This document shows, piece by piece, positions 6,245 through 11,076 of a DNA stretch of 11,076 nt (position 1 is its first letter; the number at the start of each line of letters is the position of its first letter). The DNA is from JACVRM01 sp046262315. GTDB taxonomy: Bacteria > Actinomycetota > Thermoleophilia > Gaiellales > Gaiellaceae. The notes under the pieces are model-generated. The model saw only the letters and a list, made by a program, of their open reading frames with translations. It was not told the DNA's origin and made no database searches. Location: assembly GCA_046262315.1 (NCBI GenBank), contig JBHEMZ010000045.1:1-11076 (forward strand), written 5' to 3'. The position numbers and the translations under genes are program-made.

Positions 6245-7083
6245 CGGGTCTTTGCCTCGACCTCCCTGAGGGCGCGGGCGGCGGCCGCCCGGCTGCGTGC
6301 GCCGACGCCCCAGAGGTCGAATACTTGCCCGTCGACGCGGAGCAGGATCCGCAGAGCCTCGTCACCGTTCCACCAGCCGAACTTCGCGCCGGCCACGATC
6401 CACTCGTGCTGGTAGAACCAGTGGCGGACATTCGCATCCGTCGGCTTCGGGTTGGCGGCAATCCAGTTCTCGAGCTTGCGGGCGCGCGCGGGCAGCGGGA
6501 TCTCGTCGAGCGGTTCCTTCGGCGCGCCCGGCACGACGAAGGCCGGCGGGCGCGAGGCCGGGGGCTTCGACGAGGGCTTCGGCTTCGCAACAGGCTTCGG
6601 CTTCGCAGCAGGCTTCGGCTTCGCACCAGGCTTCGGCTTCGCAGCAGGCTTCGGCTTCGCAGCCGGCTTTCGGCCCGGGAGCACGATCTTGCTACCGGCG
6701 AACGGCGAAGCGTTCTCCGGAGTGCCGTCCTCGGCGTAGCGCGTGTTGCGGCTGAGCGTCAGCGCGACGGTCGGCATGCCGTTGTCGACCACACGCGTGC
6801 CCGAAACTGGCGACTGCGCCGCGACGACGTTTGCCGGATAGCCCTGAACCGGGCCGCTCACACGCCAGGCGAAGCCGGCGTCCTCGAGCATTCCCTTGGC
6901 GAAGACGTAGACTTGGCCTCGCACGTCGGGCACGGTCACGAGCGTCTGCGTAGGCGCAGCGATGCTCGGTGTCAGCGCGCTCGCAGGGTCGTCCGCGGCG
7001 AACGTGATCGTCGCGGTGGAGAGCAGCACGACCGCGCCGAGCGCAGTGAGCCGCAGGATCGTGGGGATCAGTTTGGCCGCCAT
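6241..7083 (-). CDS. secreted PASTA-domain protein with Lys-Pro repeat linker and unknown C-terminal domain
   Basis: This is a 280-residue exported protein. The ATG at 7083 has a good Shine-Dalgarno (AAGGAAAGG). Residues 1-30 are a signal peptide or anchor ending near TFAA. Residues 50-112 form one PASTA domain: VPDVRGQ, a helix with AKGMLEDAGF, VVAAQSPVSGTRV, and a final strand VALTL. In this family PASTA domains bind peptidoglycan stem peptides or beta-lactams. Residues 139-180 are a Lys-Pro-Ala tandem linker with a span suited to crossing wall polymer. Residues 186-262 form a further domain with several Trp (ENWIAANP, HWFYQHEWIV, FGWWNGDEALRILL, FDLWGVG) that I do not recognise. It sits 32 bases after the wall-hydrolase gene and overlaps the next prepilin gene. 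No kinase is attached. A role in seating the pilus in the wall is inferred. Confidence 0.9.
   Translation of the reverse strand: MAAKLIPTILRLTALGAVVLLSTATITFAADDPASALTPSIAAPTQTLVTVPDVRGQVYVFAKGMLEDAGFAWRVSGPVQGYPANVVAAQSPVSGTRVVDNGMPTVALTLSRNTRYAEDGTPENASPFAGSKIVLPGRKPAAKPKPAAKPKPGAKPKPAAKPKPVAKPKPSSKPPASRPPAFVVPGAPKEPLDEIPLPARARKLENWIAANPKPTDANVRHWFYQHEWIVAGAKFGWWNGDEALRILLRVDGQVFDLWGVGARSRAAAARALREVEAKTR
6575..6664 (-). repeat. five 18-bp tandem repeats encoding the Lys-Pro linker
   Basis: Five consecutive 18-base units begin GGCTTCGGCTTCGCA on the plus strand at 6575, 6593, 6611, 6629 and 6647. They differ only in the last three bases, and a degenerate partial copy follows. On the coding strand each unit encodes a six-residue Lys-Pro-Lys-Pro-Ala-Ala-type step. 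Because the unit is a multiple of three, slippage would change linker length without breaking the frame. Confidence 0.93.
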
Positions 7084-7115
7084 ACCTTTCCTTTTCGGCA
7101 GAAACCGCCGGTGAG

Positions 7116-8525
7116 TTAAGAGTCTTTGGTGAAGAGCACGACGCCCGACGGAGACGTGGGCTCTTCATGGAGAACGGTGAACTCGGGTGTCGGCGGGGAC
7201 GCGCCCTGCCAGCTGAAAGCCGTGCCGGCGAACTGGGCGAACCATGGCTCCGCCTGCGGGTACGAGACAGGCGGCGAAAGCTGGAGGTGCAGGTGCGGCC
7301 CCGTCGACGTGGTGCCTGTCGAGCCCACAAGGCCGACCGGAGTACCGACCGCCAGCGCAGCACCCGACGCGACCGTCGGCTCCAAGTAGGACAGGTGGCA
7401 GTACGTCCACTGGCGGCCGTCGCCGGCCTGCATCGTGAAGCCGATGCCGCAGCGGCCCTCGGGCGATGCCCAGCTACGCACGACGATGCCGTCCGTGTGC
7501 GCGAAGAGTGGGGCGCCCATCGGCGCGGCGATGTCCGCGGCGGGATAGTCGTGGTGCGTGGCGGCGACGAAGACCGTGCCGGGGCCGCCTCCGACCGGGA
7601 AGACGTAGTTGCCGCTTGCGGCGGCCACCGCACCGACGGCGCTGAAGCCGAACGGCGTGGCGAGGATGCCGGCCCGCGCCGCCGCGAGTTCCTGCTCGGC
7701 GGCCTCCACGTCGGCGCGCAGGCGATTCACGAGGCTGGTGGCGCGGTCGAGACGGAGGCCGGCGAGGGTGGCCCGCTTCTGCACGAGCAGGTTGTCGGAG
7801 AGGAGTCCGCCGCGCTCGAGATAAGCGCTCGCCGCCTGTTCGGAGGACGCGATCGCGGCTTGCGCCGCGGTCGCGGCGGCGAGCTGCTCGCCGAGTTCGG
7901 CGAGCAGCTGTTGGATAAGCGTGACGTCCACGCTCGTCGCCACGCCGGGCGAAGCGAACGATGCCTCGATCGGCCCGCCTGCGTACTGGGCGGCCAACTC
8001 GAGCACGTCGTCGACATACCACTGCGCATGGTTGTACGCGAAGAGACCGCGAGAGATATCGGTAGTGCCGCCGGCTGCGGCCAGGTAGCGCGCGGCCGCG
8101 TAGATCGCGTCGTCGGGATCCCAGGGGTCGGCGACGCCATCCCCATCCGCATCGACCCCCCAGCTCAGCCACGTCGAGGGCATGAACTGCATCCAGCCGA
8201 CCGCGCCTGCTGAGCTCGGGCCCATGTTCTCGCCGAAGTTGGATTCGATCTTGTTAATCGCCGCGAGCACGTGCCAGGGGATCCCGTAGGTCTCACCCGC
8301 GTGCTGCCAGATCGGCGTCAACTCCGCAACGGAGAGCTGCTGGACGAACGCCGGCGGCGCCGTGTAGCCGGCCGGGACGGCGATCGAGCCCGCCCCGTTC
8401 GGCACCTGCGCGCTGGGCAGCTGGGGCGGCTGATCTCCCACCACCACGAAGGTGACCTCGCTCGAGGCCGCCGCGGCGGGCATGGCCAGCGCGCAGAGCG
8501 CGAGCAGACAGACGGCGCGACGCAT
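7116..8525 (-). CDS. secreted bifunctional wall hydrolase: lytic transglycosylase + M23 endopeptidase
   Basis: This is a 469-residue exported protein. The ATG at 8525 was chosen because it opens a clear signal peptide (residues 1-21, ending PAAAASS) and overlaps the pilT stop as TGATG. A 20-residue upstream extension is less likely. Residues 68-182 are an SLT/MltB-type transglycosylase domain: NKIESNFG with probable catalytic Glu94, then GAVGWMQFMPSTW and an acidic loop DADGDGVADPWDPDDA of the kind common in these enzymes. Residues 203-285 are an Ala/Leu/Glu-rich coiled coil. Residues 305-420 are an M23 metallopeptidase with apparently intact zinc and catalytic residues: HDYPAAD (His325, Asp331), YCHLS (His377) and GPHLHLQL (His411, His413). 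It should cleave both glycan strands and peptide crosslinks. Its place right after pilT suggests local wall opening for the pilus. Confidence 0.93.
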   Translation of the reverse strand: MRRAVCLLALCALAMPAAAASSEVTFVVVGDQPPQLPSAQVPNGAGSIAVPAGYTAPPAFVQQLSVAELTPIWQHAGETYGIPWHVLAAINKIESNFGENMGPSSAGAVGWMQFMPSTWLSWGVDADGDGVADPWDPDDAIYAAARYLAAAGGTTDISRGLFAYNHAQWYVDDVLELAAQYAGGPIEASFASPGVATSVDVTLIQQLLAELGEQLAAATAAQAAIASSEQAASAYLERGGLLSDNLLVQKRATLAGLRLDRATSLVNRLRADVEAAEQELAAARAGILATPFGFSAVGAVAAASGNYVFPVGGGPGTVFVAATHHDYPAADIAAPMGAPLFAHTDGIVVRSWASPEGRCGIGFTMQAGDGRQWTYCHLSYLEPTVASGAALAVGTPVGLVGSTGTTSTGPHLHLQLSPPVSYPQAEPWFAQFAGTAFSWQGASPPTPEFTVLHEEPTSPSGVVLFTKDS

Positions 8526-9709
8526 CAGTTTCCGCCCCCCGGGCTGCGCAGCAGGAATGCGGGCACAACCTCGGCGCTCGCGCAAGGCTCGTCGTCGTTC
8601 TCGAGGGTTTCGGCATGGCTGTTCTCGGCGGCGCGTCGGCGCTTGAGCTCGTGTTCGAGCGCGACGAGGAAATCGTGACGGTTCGTGGCGGCACCGGCCG
8701 CGACCTCGCGCTCGATCTTGCCCTCTAGCACCAGCGCGATGAGCGCTTGCTGGAACGTCTGCATGTCCATGAACTCGCCGGCGGCGATCGCGTCCTCGAT
8801 CTCGTCGGCGCGGGCCTCGCGAATGAGGTCGGCGATGCGAGCGTTGACAACCATCACCTCGACCGCGGGGACGCGGCCTCCGCCCTCGCGCGGCAGCAAC
8901 CGCTGGCTGATGACGCCACGCAGCACGCCGGCAAGGATCGAGCGCACCTGCACCTGCTTCACTGGCGGGAAGAACTCGACGAGGCGGCCGACTGTCTCGG
9001 CCGAGTCGATCGTATGCAGGGTCGAGAGGACGAGATGGCCGGATTCCGCGGCCTGGAGCGCGGTCTGGGCAGTCTCGGCGTCGCGGAGCTCGCCGATCAG
9101 GATGACGTCGGGATCCTGGCGGAGTACACGCCGCAGCGCCTGCTGAAAGGACTCCGTGTCGAGGCCGATCTCGCGCTGGTTGACGATGCAGCCGACGTCC
9201 GGGTGCAGGATCTCGATCGGGTCCTCGATCGTGACGATGTGCTGCCGGCGCGTCGCGTTGATCTGGTTGATGAGGGCGGCGAGGGTCGTGGTCTTGCCCG
9301 AGCCGGTGCCACCGGTGACGAGGATGAGGCCGCGCTCCTCCTGCGCGAGCCGCTCGACCCCGCGGGGGAGATCCAGGTCGGCGAAGGTCGGCACCTCCGC
9401 CGGAATGGCGCGGAACGCGAACGACGTCGCCCCCCGCTGCCGGAAGCCGTTAACGCGGAAGCGCGGGAGGCCCTCGCTCGAGTAGGCAACATCCAGCTCG
9501 CCTGTAGAGCGGAACTCTTCGAGTCGTGCGGACGCGTCGGCCGTCACGCACGCGAGCACGTCCTCGAGCGCGTTCTCGTCGAGCGGCGGCCACCCCTCGA
9601 ACGGCCCCAGCGCGCCGTCGCGGCGCAGCACCGGAGGGCGGCCGATCTTCAGGTGGACGTCACTGGCGCCGTGCTCGACGGCGTTTAGCAGCAATGCATC
9701 GAGATCCAT
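8525..9709 (-). CDS. pilT: type IV pilus retraction ATPase
   Basis: This is a 394-residue secretion-superfamily ATPase that powers pilus disassembly and twitching or DNA uptake. The N-terminal PAS-like half starts with ASDVHLKIGRPP, typical of PilT. The C-terminal RecA-like half has Walker A GGTGSGKTT (133-141), Asp box TIEDPIE (160-166), Walker B DVILIGELRD with Glu207 (201-210), His box STLHT (229-233), and ARIADLIREAR (290-300), which matches the PilT-specific AIRNLIRE retraction motif. There is no N-terminal MshEN or zinc-binding region, so it is not PilB. The length is slightly above usual because of a charged tail after about residue 350. The ATG at 9709 has a poor Shine-Dalgarno and is preceded by a structured leader. 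It is the first gene of the minus-strand pilus operon. Confidence 0.97.
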   Translation of the reverse strand: MDLDALLLNAVEHGASDVHLKIGRPPVLRRDGALGPFEGWPPLDENALEDVLACVTADASARLEEFRSTGELDVAYSSEGLPRFRVNGFRQRGATSFAFRAIPAEVPTFADLDLPRGVERLAQEERGLILVTGGTGSGKTTTLAALINQINATRRQHIVTIEDPIEILHPDVGCIVNQREIGLDTESFQQALRRVLRQDPDVILIGELRDAETAQTALQAAESGHLVLSTLHTIDSAETVGRLVEFFPPVKQVQVRSILAGVLRGVISQRLLPREGGGRVPAVEVMVVNARIADLIREARADEIEDAIAAGEFMDMQTFQQALIALVLEGKIEREVAAGAATNRHDFLVALEHELKRRRAAENSHAETLENDDEPCASAEVVPAFLLRSPGGGN

Positions 9710-9778
9710 GCGACCGCTGGCATCGGCATGGAACCTCGTTGGGTTTACCCCGAACGAGGGACACCTGCCTTCAAGCGG
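9710..9778 (-). promoter_or_regulatory. structured leader of pilT
   Basis: On the coding strand, CCTCGTT (9759-9753) pairs with AACGAGG (9740-9734), and GGG (9750-9748) pairs with CCC (9743-9741) over a TAAA loop, leaving a 2-base 5' bulge. Around this hairpin, GGCA (9769-9766) can pair with TGCC (9728-9725) and CCGCT (9778-9774) with AGCGG (9718-9714), which makes a nested closed structure ending 4 bases before the start codon. CGGGGTAAACCC (9752-9741) and TGCCGAT (9728-9722) recur at matching places upstream of the pilin gene at 245. The outer pairing would partly occlude the ribosome site. The ligand or regulator is unknown. Confidence 0.5.
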
Positions 9779-9861
9779 GGCACCCGGACCCTGGGGGTCA
9801 GACCTCCCTTATCACACGAAACGTTACGAAAGTGTGCCGAAAGTGGAGAAAACTAGAGGCG
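9779..9861 (-). promoter_or_regulatory. probable promoter/operator region of the pilT operon
   Basis: This is the most AT-rich stretch in the right half of the window, lying between the stop of the flavoprotein gene and the pilT leader. On the plus strand CGAAA occurs three times at 9817, 9827 and 9838, that is 10 and 11 bases apart, on one face of the helix. CACAC and GTGTG arms flank two of the copies. A 5-bp stem, GACCC (9787-9791) with GGGTC (9795-9799), could end the upstream transcript. Minus-strand hexamers of TANNNT form (TAACGT, TAGTTT) and a TGATAA are present, but no -35 box pairs convincingly with them. Confidence 0.4.
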
Positions 9862-10998
9862 CTACAGAGAGGGGCGCCCGAGCGCCTCGACCAGGCGAAG
9901 CGGGCCGCGAGCAAGGCCGCGGGCTTGGCCGGGATGCGCGAGATCGCCGCACACGAGCGCCTCGACCGCACGCCACACCGGAGGCAGCCGCAGCAGGCCA
10001 AAGGTCACCCGCGGGAAGCGGTCGAGCGCGCGCTTTGCGTGCCAAGACGCGGCGGCGTGCAGGCCGATAGCGCGGTCGAGCGCCGCCGCGTATGGCTCAA
10101 CGGTCTCCGTACGCCCTGAAAGCACGTCGAGGGCGGCGTCGGTTGCGAGCCGAGCGCTGACGAACGCCTCGTACATCCCGTCGCCCGAGAGTGGGTCGAC
10201 GAGCCCAGCAGCGTCGCCGGCGAGCAGCACGCGACTCCGGGCTGCGATCGAACCCGGCCGGCGCAGGGGCAGGCGAAACCCGCGCAGGCTCTCGACCGCG
10301 GAGTCGGCGATCCCGTGCTCCGTGCAGAGCCGGGCCAGGTGCCCTCGCAGCCGCGGCCCCTCGTGCTCCCAGCCGCCTACGCCGACGTTGACGTGGTTGC
10401 CCTTCGGGAAGACCCACGCGTAGCCGCCCGGGACGACGCCGAGCTCGAGCACGGCGCGTCCCTCGTACCGCCCGGGGTCGACCGCGCCATGCCGGACGTT
10501 GCCCTCGAGGGCCACCCCGAAGACGGTCCGCTGTTCGAGGCCGGCCGACCGCGCCGTGACTCCGTTGACGCCGTCGGCACCGAACACCACCGCGGCCTCG
10601 AGCGCGCCGCCGTCGACCTCGACTCGCCCCTCGCGCACGGCCATGACGCGGACGCCGTCGCGGAAGTCGGCACCCGCGGCCGCCGCCTGCTCCGCGAGGT
10701 GCGCGTCGAGCCGGCTGCGCTGCGTCATCGCCACGAGCGGCCCGCGCCCGCGCCTGTCGAAGCGGCGCCCGTAGCGGAGCGCAAGCTCGAGCGTGTTGAC
10801 GCTGTGCTCGACGACGGCGTCGACGGGCACCGGCAGCTCGCGCAGCGCGCGCTCGGTCAGCCCACCCCCGCACGGCTTGTCGCGCGGAAACCGAGCACGG
10901 TCGAGCAGCGCGACGCGCGCGCCCGCGCGCGCGAGCCGGTAAGCCGCAACGGAGCCGGCGGGCCCAGCACCAACGACGACAACGTCGAAGCGCTCCAT
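9862..10998 (-). CDS. geranylgeranyl-reductase-family FAD-dependent oxidoreductase
   Basis: This is a 378-residue flavoprotein. It has an N-terminal Rossmann motif (VVVGAGPAGSVAAYRLARAG, G10/G12/G15), the family motif FPRDKPCGGGL (37-47), a GADGVNG turn (140-146), a YAWVFPK motif (193-199) typical of geranylgeranyl reductases, and the second FAD site GDAAGLVDPLSGDGMYEA (261-278). Members reduce isoprenoid double bonds: chlorophyll or archaeal lipid side chains, or in actinobacteria the menaquinone side chain (MenJ-type). Halogenase-like relatives exist, but the WxWxIP signature is absent. Menaquinone or carotenoid/lipid isoprenoid reduction is likely, and the substrate cannot be fixed from sequence. 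The ATG at 10998 is preceded by TAGAGT. It is on the same strand as pilT, but 152 bases and a probable promoter separate them, so it is probably not functionally linked. Confidence 0.88.
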   Translation of the reverse strand: MERFDVVVVGAGPAGSVAAYRLARAGARVALLDRARFPRDKPCGGGLTERALRELPVPVDAVVEHSVNTLELALRYGRRFDRRGRGPLVAMTQRSRLDAHLAEQAAAAGADFRDGVRVMAVREGRVEVDGGALEAAVVFGADGVNGVTARSAGLEQRTVFGVALEGNVRHGAVDPGRYEGRAVLELGVVPGGYAWVFPKGNHVNVGVGGWEHEGPRLRGHLARLCTEHGIADSAVESLRGFRLPLRRPGSIAARSRVLLAGDAAGLVDPLSGDGMYEAFVSARLATDAALDVLSGRTETVEPYAAALDRAIGLHAAASWHAKRALDRFPRVTFGLLRLPPVWRAVEALVCGDLAHPGQARGLARGPLRLVEALGRPSL

Positions 10999-11076
10999 AT
11001 TGCCACTCTAGAACGCAGGTACACACAGGAACTCCGAACAGCACCCAGCCCCTATCGGCGGAGGCGGGGGTCCCCC
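10999..11076 (-). promoter_or_regulatory. upstream region of the flavoprotein gene, possible leaderless promoter
   Basis: On the minus strand TAGAGT (11010-11005) fits the actinobacterial -10 pattern TANNNT and ends six bases before the ATG, the spacing expected if transcription starts at or next to the start codon. No clear -35 is visible, and an AGTGG (11007-11003) could instead act as a weak Shine-Dalgarno. The window edge carries GGGGG-T-CCCCC (11066-11076). No gene is seen here. Confidence 0.3.

Noticed and set aside
6575..6664. CRISPR-like array
   Set aside because: The repeats are contiguous 18-bp units with no spacers, and they encode a Lys-Pro linker in frame.
7167..8213. 348-codon plus-strand frame opposite the wall-hydrolase gene
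   Set aside because: It is antisense to an intact SLT-M23 gene and has skewed Arg/Gly/Asp composition and no recognisable domain.
8526..8585. 20-residue extension of the wall-hydrolase start
   Set aside because: It overlaps pilT and would bury the signal peptide, whereas the ATG at 8525 gives a standard signal sequence and a TGATG overlap.
8747..9688. Long open frame (313 codons) on the plus strand opposite pilT
   Set aside because: It lies wholly antisense to a gene with all PilT motifs. Its translation is Arg/Asp/Glu-rich low-complexity sequence typical of a mirror frame in GC-rich DNA.
11066..11076. GGGGGTCCCCC as a terminator or RNA gene at the window edge
   Set aside because: It is an 11-base palindrome cut by the window end, with too little context to assign a role.

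Overview
The window is GC-rich, densely coded bacterial DNA that reads as a type IV pilus (T4P) locus. GC-rich codon use, GTG starts, few strong Shine-Dalgarno sites, and a wall-hydrolase plus PASTA gene set point to a deep-branching actinobacterium. Class Thermoleophilia (Gaiellales/Solirubrobacterales type) is my best guess, by inference rather than from any marker gene.

Left part, plus strand (1-1298): the 3' end of one pilin gene, a complete prepilin with a class III signal (G26|F27, Glu5), and a membrane-anchored protein whose C-terminal domain looks like a thioredoxin fold without its CxxC. Both pilins end in the same two-cysteine C-terminal loop. A 12+9 bp stem-loop (1301-1351) closes this unit. 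The convergent gap to 1565 holds only hairpins.

Central part, minus strand (9709 down to 1565): eight co-directional genes, mostly overlapping or within 35 bp. In transcription order they are pilT (retraction ATPase), a secreted SLT+M23 wall hydrolase, a secreted PASTA protein with a Lys-Pro repeat, a PulJ/PilW-like minor prepilin, two tandem PilX-like proteins with large Cys-containing beta-rich ectodomains, the prepilin peptidase, and a small unknown protein. The first six form an obvious operon. The peptidase and the small gene follow after gaps of 101 and 63 bp and may have their own expression. The logic is coherent: the peptidase processes the prepilins, the minor and PilX-like proteins prime or cap the fibre, PilT retracts it, and the hydrolase and PASTA protein plausibly open or mark the thick wall for it. 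PilB, PilC and PilM/N/O are not in the window.

Right part, minus strand (10998-9862): a geranylgeranyl-reductase-family flavoprotein that is probably not functionally part of the pilus set.

The most unusual signal is non-coding. The leaders of the pilin gene (about 196-244) and of pilT (about 9759-9710) sit at opposite ends of the locus on opposite strands. They share the same ordered element: CTC, 3 nt, CGGGGTWAACCC, GAG, 6-8 nt, TGCCGAT, 10-12 nt, start codon. The hairpin topology is also alike. This is a candidate shared regulatory RNA or operator for pilus genes.
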